Below the pieces are notes generated by a model. The model made no database searches. It worked only from the letters and a program-made list of their open reading frames with translations, and was not told the origin of the DNA. Shown in pieces: positions 1 through 10,559 of a stretch of 64,000 bases of DNA (within the stretch, counting starts at the first letter, position 1; each line of letters starts with the position of its first letter). The stretch comes from Mastacembelus armatus. Lineage: Eukaryota > Chordata > Actinopteri > Synbranchiformes > Mastacembelidae. Location of the stretch: the NCBI RefSeq assembly GCF_900324485.2, contig NC_046653.1, forward strand, positions 9,607,115 to 9,671,114, given 5' to 3'. Both the position numbers and the translations under genes were made by a program.

Positions 1-479
1 CAGTGTTGTATCTTAGCCACCTGGCAGTGGACAGGTGAGAGGTTTTCTGTTCTAACACGATCAGTGAAACGGCATGTGGAACCAACAGAGCGAGATCAGA
101 ATATCCCACAACGTCAACGTCTACGTCTGCAGGGTCTGTATGTAGATTTTAGTGTTTTCATGACTGGGTCACAGTTCTTGATATGGCCTACATTATATTT
201 ATGTTTTGCCCATAGTGTATCCGGCACTGTCTGCAGTGCAGGAGTCGAGTCAAACTCAGTATCAGACATTAGTGTGTGACAAGATGTGTGTCTGTGAGAT
301 TCAGGTACCAAAGCAACTGTGCGTGTGGTGTGCACAACAGAAGTATAAACTGTAAGCTTTCATTGAAAATGAATACTTCACATCAGGATCTGTAACAGTT
401 CTCCAATCATGTACAGATAGACGTCTAACAAAAGGGCCCAAATCTCTCCACTCAGCAAGCTTAGATTTGGATAGAGAGA
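1..479. other. No gene recognised
   Basis: Small open frames exist on both strands, but none shows a motif I know. The minus frame near 114-335 has a basic C-terminus and no recognisable domain. The stretch borders a proline-rich LTR-element relic and may be old repeat sequence. Confidence 0.4.
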
Positions 480-1172
480 TGTGTGACAGTTTGAGTAGGT
501 GTGGTGGCCGTGAAGACCCTGGTGGGAACTCTGTTTGCTGCCACTGCGGCGGTGGCGGTGGCTCTGGCTCTGGGAACTCTGGTTGCTGCTGCTGCGGCGG
601 TGGCTCTGGACACTCCCGTAGATGCCGCTGCGACTGCGGCGGTGGCTCTGATCTCTCTGGCGGCTGGAGAAACTGAGGTGGACCTGGAAACGCTAGCCCG
701 TCTGGTGGTTCGGGCCACTCTGGAAACTCTGGCGACCCGGGCCACTCTGGCGGATCTGGCCAGTCTGGCGGTTCGGGCCACTCTGGAACCGGTGGCTCTG
801 ACAGCTCAGAAACCTCTGGTGGCAGCTGCTGCGGCTCACTAGGACCCTCTGGTGGCAGCTGCTGCGGCTCAGGAACCTCTGGTGGCAGCTGCTGCGGCTC
901 AGGACCCTCTGGTGGCAGCTGCTGCGGCTCCTGCTGCTGCTGCGGTTCGGGCTGCTGCAGTGGAACCTCAGCGGGGACGGCGACATTGGCGCACTGAGGC
1001 TCTGGCTTGTGCCTCTTAGGGCGGTGGTGATGCCAGCGTAGAGGCATCTGGGTTAGAGGTTCAGGTGGCTGGGCAGCAGCGAGGAGGGACTCGGGCTGGG
1101 CAGCAGTGAGGAGAGACTCGGGCTGGGCAGCAGCTATGGGAGCCAAATCCCAGGGAGCCAGGGGCTTTGCTC
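480..1172 (-). mobile_element. LTR-retroelement gag relic, proline-rich
   Basis: The minus strand reads a proline/glutamate/glutamine-rich protein (PEPQQLPPE repeats) preceded by a stretch containing PLRWHHHRPKR and PEPQCAN. The same sequence recurs on the minus strand at 17.1-18.0 kb, where it lies downstream of a recognisable LTR, a short leader and a gag start; this copy is therefore read as the internal gag part of the same LTR family. Similarity stops abruptly near 1170, where a segmental duplication begins. It is a fragment with no LTR of its own in view. A host proline-rich gene is the alternative, but dispersion of the motif to other sites argues against it. Confidence 0.6.
820..935. 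repeat. 30-bp tandem repeat in the gag relic
   Basis: About three and a half copies of a 30-base unit (core CTCTGGTGGCAGCTGCTGC) follow one another. On the minus strand each unit encodes ten residues of the PEPQQLPPEV type, so the array keeps the frame. Confidence 0.8.
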
Positions 1173-1176
1173 AAAT

Positions 1177-1840
1177 GGGAAGAGAGAGATGGGTGGTAGC
1201 CTAAAGGGGGAGTAGCCTGTGGAGGAAGATTGCAGATAACTATGTGTATATTCAACCCAGGATAAGTGAGAACTCCACATGATAGTTAACTCTTATTAAG
1301 ATGAATTTTATAGAATGACTGAATTTTAAGATGTGGTCTCCGCAGTGATGGCTGAACCACAAGCTAGCACTAGATTGTTTGTAGTCTCAACAGGGGCAGC
1401 CAAACCACAGCCAGTAGCAAGATTGTGCATTGACTCAGTGGGGACGAACAAACCACAGGCAGGAGCAGAATCATAAGTGTCCACCCTGGGCCGCAGGCTG
1501 CATTGGCCTGGACAGTCTGCTCTGGGCTGCAGGCTGCATCGGGAAACACAACTAAACAGTTTTTCCACATAAGATGTAGTGGGTACATCATTTCTGGCTA
1601 AATTACTTTAAAGCATTCATTCACGCTCCTTACCCAAGTGCTGTGAGTGCCCAAACATACCCATAAAAAAATTTAATAATCTTTAAAAATGTAGTAACTA
1701 CAGGTGCACATTGCACATTGTACTGCAAGATTCAATACTGAGGCAAAAAACATGCCAAATGTGAACATTTTACATTTTTATTCGGTATCAGTTTATTTGC
1801 AACTTAATAAATGTCTAAATTAACAATATATCCTCAATAA
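1177..1840. repeat. Segmental duplication, left copy part A
   Basis: This stretch is nearly identical to 7740-8408, beginning at TGGGAAGAGAGAG and ending at CCTCAATAA. Differences are scattered substitutions and a few small indels. It holds a minus-strand open frame (1326-1568) with three degenerate units of the A.CG...P.ETT type, present in both copies. The sequence that follows at 8408 in the other copy is found here only 3.4 kb later, at 5235. Confidence 0.85.
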
Positions 1841-2594
1841 TATAAATTACACTGCAGTCACAATTTTCTTCTTGTATTTCCAGTTGCACATTAGTTGTGT
1901 ATGTACAGTGAATGTAATTTCTAGGAGATAAGGTTATACAAGGAAATAAACTAGCAATAGTTGCTTTTTGGTTTTTTTTGTTCAGGTTTATCAATCATCA
2001 GTCAAAGGTGCTTTCTGTGTCACGTTCACTATTGTTCAGACACTATAAGACTATAACAAGAATATTCTACAAGTCAAATAAATAACTACCTTCAGAGTTT
2101 CATGCTGCTATTTCTGTATCTAAGAAAGCATTTGAATTGTTTGTGCTGTGTGTAAATCATCTAAACTAGATAATATCTGCTCCAAAAATAACAGCCATTC
2201 TTTTCTACAAATGCTGTTTGTGTGTGTTGCCTTTTTTCCTTGTAGAATAACTGACAGAGAGATATTGTTAAATAAATGCACAGCTCAGCAAGAAATAAAT
2301 GACTTGTGATACACAAATTTAAAAATCCTAAAACCTTATATGTGAAAGGGGTATAATTTATGATCATGCACAGATTTAGTGAAAGTCACATATGTTTGAA
2401 AATACATTATTTACATTAACTTTACATCCATTTACATATGATGCAAATGGAGAAACATTAAAAACACAACAGATAAAACTGGTTAGTTGACCAGCACCTT
2501 GAATGGTGCTTATGTATAAATTTCACACAGTCTAATAATTAACAGTAGTGTTAGATCTATTATATGTTTTTCACAAATCACAAATATAAACAAT
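1841..2594. other. AT-rich 3' flank of OR1
   Basis: No gene. The part from about 2105 to 2594 resembles 13404-14351 downstream of OR2, for example the shared TATTTCTGTATCTAAGAAAG and the repeated AAAATAACAGCCATTCTTTT. It is therefore duplicated together with the receptor. Confidence 0.6.
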
Positions 2595-3533
2595 TCAGGA
2601 TGTTAGTCTAAAAACTCTTCTTGTACTCCTCACAAAATGTTGAATTCTTTTCCTTATCTGTGTTAGTTGGAAACCATAAATGATGGGATTCACAATTGGA
2701 GGAAAAAGGAGAAATTCCATTGCCATAAAATTCTGGACACTTTGTGGTAAGTCCTTTGAGCCAAATCGCATGTAGAACACATCAAACAGCAAAGATACAA
2801 CAAAAACTGTTAAAGTCAATAAATGTGGCAAACATGTCTTCATAAACTTACTCCTATTCTCCTTGGATCTTAGGCATGTTTTGATCATATATATATAAGT
2901 CCAAACAACAAAAACGGCATGGCCAAAATAAAAGGTAAAATTAAAATATGGAATAATAATACTTAATATGGAAACAGAGCAAGCTAGATTAAAAATGTAA
3001 AAATTAACACAGTAGATCTTTGGTATGTGTGAGCCACATAATCTCATTGTTGATGTTATAGAGGACACGAACAACAGAAAAAAGGGCATAAGCCAAGCAA
3101 AAAAAACAAACACACAAATCCTTTGTTTAGTCATCACAGAGTGGTACAGCAGAGGTTGACATATAGCCACATATCTATCATATGCCATTAGAGCTAGCAG
3201 AGAGAAATCAGCACCAGCTGAAGAGTATAACACAAAAGCCTGCAGAAAACATCCAGCATAAGATATGACATGAGTGGGAGACAGAAGATCAATCAGGAAT
3301 TTAGGATAAAATCCAGATGTCCCATAAAGTCCATTGATGCACAGATTACAGAGGAAGATGTACATGGGTTCATGAAGACTTTTGTCCACAATGATTGTCA
3401 CAATAACAGTCACATTCACCAGCCAAATCACACAGTAACACAGTAAAGTGAGAGCAAAAAGGGGGACCCTGTAGTTTGCTGTACCATTTAACCCTGACAG
3501 AGTAAACGTTGTAATAACTGATACATTATCCAT
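2595..3533 (-). CDS. Odorant receptor OR1 (subfamily A)
   Basis: Intact 312-residue seven-helix receptor of the rhodopsin-like olfactory family, which binds odorants at the cilia of olfactory neurons and signals through a Golf-type G protein (family knowledge). Visible marks: N-glycosylation site NVS at residues 3-5, LHEPMYIFLCNL at the start of TM2, Cys95, MAYDRYVAIC at 116-125, LCGSHIPKIYC in extracellular loop 2, KFMKTCLPH before TM6 and PPIVNPIIYG in TM7. The frame is open further upstream, but without an ATG before the MM pair; the second M matches the start of OR2, so it is chosen. Residues 1-95 differ from OR2 at one position, whereas about 150-200 differ much more. Confidence 0.96.
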   Translation of the reverse strand: MDNVSVITTFTLSGLNGTANYRVPLFALTLLCYCVIWLVNVTVIVTIIVDKSLHEPMYIFLCNLCINGLYGTSGFYPKFLIDLLSPTHVISYAGCFLQAFVLYSSAGADFSLLALMAYDRYVAICQPLLYHSVMTKQRICVFVFFAWLMPFFLLFVSSITSTMRLCGSHIPKIYCVNFYIFNLACSVSILSIIIPYFNFTFYFGHAVFVVWTYIYMIKTCLRSKENRSKFMKTCLPHLLTLTVFVVSLLFDVFYMRFGSKDLPQSVQNFMAMEFLLFPPIVNPIIYGFQLTQIRKRIQHFVRSTRRVFRLTS

Positions 3534-3650
3534 CATAAATTCACTGAAGTATTTCTCATTATGAATTGTATTTTCAACACCTAATGTGTTGGAGGAAGAA
3601 TTTAAATGGGCTTCCTGTGTGTGATGATCTAGCACTTGTTTATGTTACCT

Positions 3651-3750
3651 CATGGCAGTGACACTCAGTTATATTGGGATTTGAAACCCAATCGGGGATG
3701 TGGCAGTTGCTTTCACTAAAAAGCAGTCAACATAAATATATTAATGTATA
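3651..3750 (-). promoter_or_regulatory. Conserved upstream block of OR1
   Basis: Roughly 100 bases starting at CATGGCAGTGACACT are shared with 15395-15510 upstream of OR2, including GGGATGTGGCA and AAGCAGTCAA, while the sequence between this block and the start codon is less similar. Conservation could reflect a promoter or simply the recent duplication; with two copies these cannot be separated. Confidence 0.3.
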
Positions 3751-3829
3751 AGACTTTCTTTTATTATAAACTTTATTACAAGTTAAAACAACTGCTAAGC
3801 ACTCTGAATCCATGCAACAAAGTCTGATT

Positions 3830-4206
3830 TGAGCCAGACAATCAGACAGGTTGGTGAACTCACCCATCTCATCTGTAGTCATCTGTTATTCTACAGGAGA
3901 GCTGTATGCTTGTATTTCAGTGAGTACAATAAGTCAAAGTTGAGCCAGAATGATGATGAGCCTTGGTGGTTTAAAAGTAGGAAAAGCAGATGGTTGTGCA
4001 TTAGGACTTGCAGTAGGTCAATGCCACTTTCATTCATGTGGAGGAGGTGGAGCTGGTGGGGAGCTTCAGATACTTTGTTGTCCACCTGGACAACACACTG
4101 GACTGGACATGTAATACAGAGGCCATCTACAACAAGAATGCACACAACCTTTCTGAGAAGGCTCAGGTGCATTAGTGCATGCAGAAAGCTGTTGCCAGAG
4201 AGTCTG
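3830..4206 (+). mobile_element. LINE fragment, Rex1/CR1-like 3' end
   Basis: The plus strand encodes VELVGSFRYF.VHLDNTLDW followed by T.AIYNKN and a broken tail. This is the region just after the RT palm domain of CR1/Rex1-type LINEs (usual form V..YKYLGVHLDN.LDW). Only this short piece remains, and it is cut at its right end by a solo LTR. Confidence 0.65.
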
Positions 4207-4960
4207 TGTTACAAACCAATAAGGTCTAGGGGAAGTTTTAGGGAGTAACATACATGCCAGATGTAGGAAGGCAAACAGATATTTATTTACAGGACGAAAA
4301 GAACCTACGATTCTTACAATACAGAACGGGAAATGGGTTGACTCTGGAGTAAAAACATACTCTAACAACAATGAATAATAAAAAAGAAAAAGCCAGAAAC
4401 AAACCAAAACCTCCAGGTCTATGCAAATACAGTCAACATAAGAAGTAACAAAAAGAGAGCTAGGTGGCTGACTGGACTGACCTGCTATACAGCAGTAAAG
4501 GCGCTGAGCAATGTTACAAAACACAGAGGTAGCAAAACCCACACAGTAGTAGCAACGCAAAACCACCACGCGGTGTACAAACCTAGCAAATCTAACACAC
4601 AGAAGTCTGAGGAAGAGTCACAACACCAAAAGTGATCTGACCACGGGCAAGGCACAGCTCACCCCAAGCAGTGGACACACCGGGCTCTAAATACGTGATG
4701 TGCTGAGGTGTGGATAGTTGATTGGTGGAAGGCTGGAGCGGTAGGCCAATCAGGCGAAGAGGCGCGTCCACGGTTGGTCTTCTTTCAGCTGCTGATATGC
4801 GACTCCGTCGGCCAATGACAATCCAAAACAGCTCCACCAAACGGTCGGAGGTTGTTTTTCGGAATCCCAATCACCCTCCCCGTGGCGCACTCAAACAGAA
4901 CACAAGAAAACAACAGTACAACGAAGGGGGCGAGGAACAAGCAGGCCGGTGGCCGTAACA
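4207..4960 (-). mobile_element. Solo LTR (Gypsy-like), 754 bp
   Basis: The element starts TGTTAC and ends GTAACA, and is flanked on both sides by the same five bases, GTCTG (4202-4206 and 4961-4965). A 5-bp target duplication and TG...CA ends are the marks of an integrated LTR, and the absence of an internal region means a solo LTR left by LTR-LTR recombination. Minus orientation is suggested by a TATTTAG-type box read on that strand; this is weak. It lies within a LINE scrap and is therefore younger than it. Confidence 0.85.
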
Positions 4961-5234
4961 GTCTGCCACAGATCTTAATATTTTTTCATGTTTAGAGACT
5001 TTTATTTGATTTGCATGTACTTTGCATTATTCAGTGTTTCAACTTCACAGAACCTTCCCTGTCTCCATCTATAGTTTCTTGGTCTGGTTTTTCCTTGACT
5101 CAGTTTTCCCACTCTTGCTGTCAGTTCCACCCGTAGCCACCTGTTTTCTTCAAAGCCCGGCTGTGGCCCACCTTTAGTAGGGGTCCTTAGGCAAGATCTC
5201 ATTAAACCTGCCTATAAAGGGATCTAGGGATGCA

Positions 5235-5500
5235 AAGGAGACTATCAGTCCACATTAAATGAGAAGCATAAATCACCCAACACTTCAATATAGTATAGTG
5301 AAGCAGATGCTACTGTGGCAGCTGGTGATTGACGAACTAAGCATTACAACCACAGCAAAAGAAGATCTGAAAATAACTGCTGCAACAACATGCAGCAGCT
5401 TTGCACCACCGACGTATGCAATTATATGTGCACTGAAGTTGTGCACAACCAACAGCTGCATTTGCACCACAGTTGGATAAGAGTTCTTAATATTGGCGCT
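5235..5500. repeat. Segmental duplication, left copy part B
   Basis: Similar to 8408-8632, with about 40 bases present here and absent there. It ends at TATTGGCGCT, where an RTE LINE begins. Together with 1177-1840 it makes the left copy of one duplicated block, split by a 3.4-kb stretch that contains OR1. Confidence 0.8.
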
Positions 5501-7535
5501 ACCCCTCCTTGAACCGCCACCTTATCATGGTGGAGAGGTTTGAGTGCGCGTATGATCCTAGGAACTATGTTGTCCGGGGCTATATGCCCCTGGCAGGGTC
5601 TCCCAAGGCAAACAGGTCCTAGGTGACGGACCAGACTAAAAGCAGTTCAGTGACCTCTTATGGAGCGAAAACCGAGGACCGTGACTTCGCCCGGCATGGC
5701 GAAGCCGGGGCCCCACCCTGGAGCCAGGCCTGGGCTTGCGGCCCGTTGGCGAGCGCCTGGTGGTTGGGTCTCCCCCCATAGGGCCCAGCCAGGCAAAGCC
5801 CGAGAGAGCGACGTGGACCTCCCCTTCTGTGGACCCACCACCTGCAGGAGGACCCATAAGGGGCCGGTGCAAAGTGGATCGGGCAGTGGTCGAGGATGGG
5901 GACCTCGGCGACCCTATCCCCGGATGCTGAAACTGGCTCTAGGGACATGGAATGTCACCTCACTTGGGGGGGAGGAGCCTGAGCTTGTGTGGGAGGTTGA
6001 GCGGTACTGACTAGAGATAGTCGGGCTCACCTCCACGCACAGTCTGGGCTCTGGAACCCAGCTCCTTGAGAGGGGCTGGATTCTCTTCTACTCTGGAGTT
6101 GCTCGCGGTGAGTGGCGGCGAGCTGGTGTGGGATCGTAGCTCCCCAGCTCAGCCGCCACGTGTTGGTGTTTTCCCCCCAGAGTGAAAGGGTCGTTTCCCT
6201 GCGCCTTCGGGTCCGGGATAGGTCTCTCACTGTTGTCTCAGCCTATGGGCTGAACAACAGTGCAGAGTACCTGGCCTTTTTGGAGTCTCTCGGGAGGGTA
6301 CTGAAAGGTGCTCCTACTGGGGACTCCATCATTCTGTTGGGGGACTTCAACGCTCACGTGGGCAGCAACAGTGAAACCTGGAGGGGCGTGATTGGGAAGA
6401 ACGGCCTCCCCGATACAAACCAGAGTGGTGTTCTGTTGCTGGACTTCTGTGCTAGTCACAGTTTGTCCATAACGAACACCATGTTCAAGCATAAGGGTGT
6501 CCATCAGTGCACATGGCACCAGGACACCCTAGGCCGGAGGTCAATGATCGGCTTTGTAGTCGTGTCGTCTGACCTTCGGCCATATGTCTTGGACACTCGG
6601 GTGAAGAGAGGGGCAGAGCTGTCAACTGATCACCACCTGGTGGTGAGTTGGATCCGCTGGCGGAGGAGGAAGCGGGACAGACTTGGCAGACCCAAACGTA
6701 CTGTGAGGGTCTGTTGGGAATGTTTGGCCGAACCCGCAGTCAGAGGGGTCTTTAACTCACACCTCCAAGAGAGCTTCTACCAGATCCCGAAGGTCAGATG
6801 ACACGACTACAAAGTCGATCATTGACCTCCGGCCATATGTCTTGGACACTCGGGTGAAGAGAGGGGCAGAGCTGTCAACTGATCACCACCTGGTGGTGAG
6901 TTGGATCCGCTGGCGGAGGAGGAAGCGGGACAGACTTGGCAGACCCAAACGTACTGTGAGGGTCTGTTGGGAATGTTTGGCCGAACCCGCAGTCAGAGGG
7001 GTCTTTAACTCACACCTCTTCTACCAGCTTCTACCAGATCCCGGGGAGGCTGGGGACATTGAGTCCAAATGGACCATGTTTTCCACCTCCATTGTTGATG
7101 CGGCGGCTAGGAGCTGTGGCCGTAAGGTTTCGGGTGACTGTCATGGCGGCAATCCCCGAACCCGGTCATGGACACCGGAGGTAAGGGATGCCGTCATGCT
7201 GAAGAAGGAGTCCTGCCGAGCTTGGTTGGCTTGTGGGACTCCCGAAGCAGTTGACAGGTAACGCCGGGCCAAGCGTGCTGAAGCCCAGGCGGTGACGGCG
7301 GCAAAAAGTCGGGTATGGGAGGAGTTCGGTGAGGCCATGGAGAAGGACTACCTGTCAGCCCTAAAGAGATTCTGGCAAACCGTCCGGCGCCTCTGGAGGA
7401 GGAAGCAGTGCTCTACCAACACTGTTTACAGTGGAAGTGGGGAGCTGCTGACCTCGACTGGGGATATTGTCGGACAGTGGGAGGAATACTTTGAGGATCT
7501 CCTCAACATAAAAGCATGCTTGAAAACGTGACCCA
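5501..7535 (+). mobile_element. RTE-type LINE (Rex3-like), 5' half
   Basis: The left end, CTACCCCTCCTTGAACCGCC, is one I associate with the 5' end of abundant fish RTE LINEs. Encoded parts in order: LALGTWNVTSL (endonuclease start, about 5930), [10 protein letters not shown] (about 6340), HDQDTLG-like and [10 protein letters not shown] (endonuclease end), then [27 protein letters not shown] and a KQCSTNTVYSGSGELLTS stretch upstream of the RT. The RT itself is missing. Frames are broken in places and the middle is duplicated (6541-7020). The RTE name rests on remembered motifs; a LINE of the APE-endonuclease type is certain. Confidence 0.85.
6541..7020. repeat. Rearranged duplication in the LINE
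   Basis: About 200 bases covering GTCTTGGACACTCGGGTGAAG through CTTTAACTCACACCTC occur twice in direct order (6590-6763 and 6840-7017). Between them, 6794-6826 is an inverted copy of 6541-6573 (the GATCGGCTTTGTAGTCGTG region). Direct duplication joined through a short inverted segment is the pattern left by replication template switching (inference). Confidence 0.85.
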
Positions 7536-7739
7536 AAGTGTGTACTGTTGGAACTGGAATTTTCTCCCTCAGTTCCACGTGTTCGTTTGATCGATAAAGC
7601 AGAGGCGATAAATATGGTTTCAAATAGTCCGTTTATTAATGTAGTCAGAGGTTTTAAGCAGATTGGTCGATGTTTTTCTCTTATAGCTGCAGCAAAAATG
7701 GTGTTGGACAGACGTAACAGCCAGGTCCATTTCATGAGC

Positions 7740-8632
7740 TGGGAAGAGAGAGAAGGGTGGTAGCCTAAAGGGGGAGTAGCCTGTGGAGGAGGATTGCAGA
7801 TAACTGTGTGTATGTGTATATTCAACCCAGGATAAGTGAGAACTCCACATGATAGTTAACTCTTATTAAGATTAATTTTTTAGAATGAATGAATTTTAAG
7901 ATGTGGTCTCTGCAGTGATGGCTGAACCACAAGCTAGCACTAGATTGTTTGTAGTCTCAACAGGGACAGCCAAACCACAGCCAGTAGCAAGATTGTGCAT
8001 TAACTCAGTGGGGATGAACAAAGCACAGGCAGGAGCAGAATCATAAGTGTCCACCATAGGCCGCAGGCTGCATCGACCTGGACAGTCCGCTCTGGGCTGC
8101 AGGCTGCATCGGTCTGTGCAACACAACTAAACTGTTTTTCCACATAAGTTGTAGTGGGTACATCATTTCTGGCTAAATTACTTTAAAGCATTCATTCACG
8201 CTCCTTACCCAAGTGCTGTGAGTGCCCAAACATACCCATAAAAAAATTTAATAATATTTAATAATGTAGTAACTATAGGTGCACATTGTACTGCAAGATT
8301 CAATATTGAGGCAAAAAACATGTCAAATGTGAACATTTTACATTTTTATTCGGTATCAGTTTATTTGCAACTTAATAAATGTCTAAATTAACGACATATC
8401 CTCAATAAGGAGACTATCAGTCCACATTAAATAAGAAGCATAAATCACCTAACACTTCAATATAGTATAGTGAAGCAGATGCCACAGCAAAAGAAGATCT
8501 GAAAAAAACTGCTTCAAAAACATGCAGAAGCTTTGCGCCACTGACGTATGCAATTATATGTGCACTGAAACTGTGCACAACCAACAGCTGCATTTGCACC
8601 ACAGTTGGATAAGAGTTCTTAATATTGGCGCT
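7740..8632. repeat. Segmental duplication, right copy (continuous)
   Basis: This copy joins directly what lies in two parts at 1177-1840 and 5235-5500; the join is at CCTCAATAAGGAGAC near 8408. The minus open frame 7896-8126 repeats the Cys-containing degenerate units of 1326-1568. Either OR1 and its flanks were inserted into the left copy, or this copy lost them. Confidence 0.85.
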
Positions 8633-8770
8633 AATGAGGGAGCTACAAAAGTTGATTATATATTTGTTTTCTGTCAGAAGAAAACAAGATCTTTCACTGC
8701 CAGCTTGAAATTATTAAGACACCTTGTTTTTAAACATTCATATTGTTATTCATTCCAATGAACTGAAACT

Positions 8771-9130
8771 GCAGCATGGTGGCTGGTAAGCACTGCTGCC
8801 TCACAGCAAGAAGGTCCTGGGTTCGCAAACCGACCTCTCTGTGTGGAGTTTGCATGTTCTCCCTGTGCTTGTGTGGGTTTACTCCAGGTACTCCGGTTTC
8901 CTCCCACAGTCCAAAAAACATGTATGTTAGGTTGATTGGTGACTCTAAAATTGCCCATACGAATGAGTGTCAGTGTATGAGGTTTTTTGTCTTTGTGTGT
9001 CTCTATGTGGCCCCGTGATGTATTGGTGACCTGTCCAGGGGTGTACCCCTGCCTTTCAGCAGCTGGGATAGGCTCCAGCAGATCCCCGTAACCCTGGTTA
9101 AGGAATAAGCAGGTATAGAAAATGGATGGA
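8771..9130 (+). mobile_element. tRNA-headed SINE, complete copy
   Basis: A 360-bp unit beginning GCAGCATGGTGGCTGGTAAG and ending in ATGGATGGATG. The head has A-box-like TGGCTGGTAAGC and B-box-like GGGTTCGCAAACC about 40 bases later, as in tRNA-derived SINEs. It is flanked by a 12-13 base direct repeat, TGAACTGAAACT (8759-8770 and 9131-9142), as made by target-primed reverse transcription. Partial relatives lie at 24007-24119 and 51375-51700. Confidence 0.8.
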
Positions 9131-9169
9131 TGAACTGAAACTCATTACTTTCACCTGTGTAAAAAAGTG

Positions 9170-9475
9170 AATTGGGGAGAAATCCACAAATTCAGAATGA
9201 AAAGAAAATTGTCTACACCCACCCGTGGTGGGCTCCCCTCCTTTCAACTCGAGCGACATCATCTCGTCCATGTTACCCACATATAAGCGGCGGTTCGGGC
9301 AACATCTTCCCAATAAACAGAACCAGCCTGTTTTTCAGCTAGTTCAAAGGACTAAGCCCAGAGGGCTGAACCCAATTCACAGAATCTGGGGTTACAATAT
9401 GTAACCAATGTTCTGTTTCACTGGAGCGCAGTCATCTGGGCTATCGCTATGAGTAAAAGCAATATCCAGAAATTC
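9170..9475 (+). repeat. Long inverted repeat, left arm
   Basis: Similar, in opposite orientation, to 13075-13330: both contain a CCCGYGGTGGGC core, a GGTTCGGGCAA or its equivalent, AACCAGCCTGTTTTTCAGC, CCCAATTCACAGAATCT and a perfect or near-perfect palindrome GGTTACAATATGTAACC. Ends of a DNA element are the likely reading; the family is not recognised. Confidence 0.55.
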
Positions 9476-10559
9476 TCCACACCTCACTGGGCCCAACAAC
9501 CCAGGGGGAAAAAACCAATGCATTACAGCCTAACCCAAATGTCCCACAAATAACAAAGGAACACGAGGAGGCCTTTTTAGTTCATTAACTTCAGGCCTAT
9601 CAAGGCCCATCCAAGAAGAGGGTGGTTTTTCGAGAGAGACACCACAACGTATCCTGCTCAAAAGAAGCCCGTGCAAGTGCATGCAAAAACAGAACTATCT
9701 CATTACAATGCCAGGGAGAATTCAACTGAGTGCTGCCTGCATATGCCCCTCAAAAAACTCTTAGTGAGGGAATGACTGAATACTGACCTGGCAGACCGCT
9801 TGTGACAGGAGGAAACTGTATACTGTATGTGTTAATGGTGCTAAAAACATAATTCATCTCTGGGAGTGATTGGAAGAAAAAATTAAAACCAGAGGGAGCA
9901 AGACAGGTGGAAGAGGAGTGTTGGGGTTTTACACAGCATAGTATAGGTGGTCAAAGGGGTCACTTCAAAAGATTAGGCTAAAGAATGCATGGTATTTGTT
10001 TTTTAGGGGTTTAGTGTTTTATTGGTGTAGTGTTTTAAGGGTTTTAGAGGCCTGTAAATAACTGCCAACAATTTGTTCAGTGCTGGTAGAGGCCTGAAGG
10101 TAGCAGACACCTGAACAAACATTTGGGGTCTTTTTCCAATAGAAGTCCACCCCTTTTTGTCAACCTATATAACCCATAATATGTAACAGAACGACAGAGA
10201 ATTCTGTAGACTTCTCTCCGGGTGCCTGTGATTAAGCCTGAGATGATTCATCACACTTGTGTTTGTTTCTGAGAATTAGCAACTCTCAAATTTAAAGAGA
10301 TTTCCATGACAAGAGACACCCTTTGTGCAGCCACATTGAAAATGTGGCCCATTTCAAAGCACATGAACTAATATAAGACATGCAAACACCTTGGATAGTG
10401 GCTGCAACTCTAAGGGATAAAAACCCAAGCTCTCTAATGCTCCCTGTCAGTGGGCAGACCCACAAGGTCTGTTCTAATACAAGGGGTGCTCCTCAGCAGA
10501 TGCTGCACGACCATGACACTCACGCAGAGGTGCATGCAGAGAAAAACACAGTGCACATT
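9476..10559. other. No gene recognised
   Basis: Long non-coding stretch inside the inverted repeat. The part 9840-10320 has some LTR-like composition (TATA-like CCTATATAACCC followed by a pyrimidine-rich leader) but no clear ends. Nothing else is supported. Confidence 0.35.

Noticed and set aside
820-935. CRISPR-like repeat array
   Set aside because: Units are contiguous with no spacers, keep a reading frame and lie in a eukaryotic retroelement.
301-1146. Proline-rich 281-residue frame as a host structural protein
   Set aside because: The same sequence occurs at other places next to an LTR and gag start, so it is part of a retroelement.
3534-3635. N-terminal extension of OR1
   Set aside because: The upstream frame opens with GTG, not ATG, and OR2 starts at the equivalent of 3533.
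8771-8860. Functional tRNA gene
   Set aside because: A- and B-box-like words are present, but no cloverleaf can be formed and the unit is the head of a SINE.
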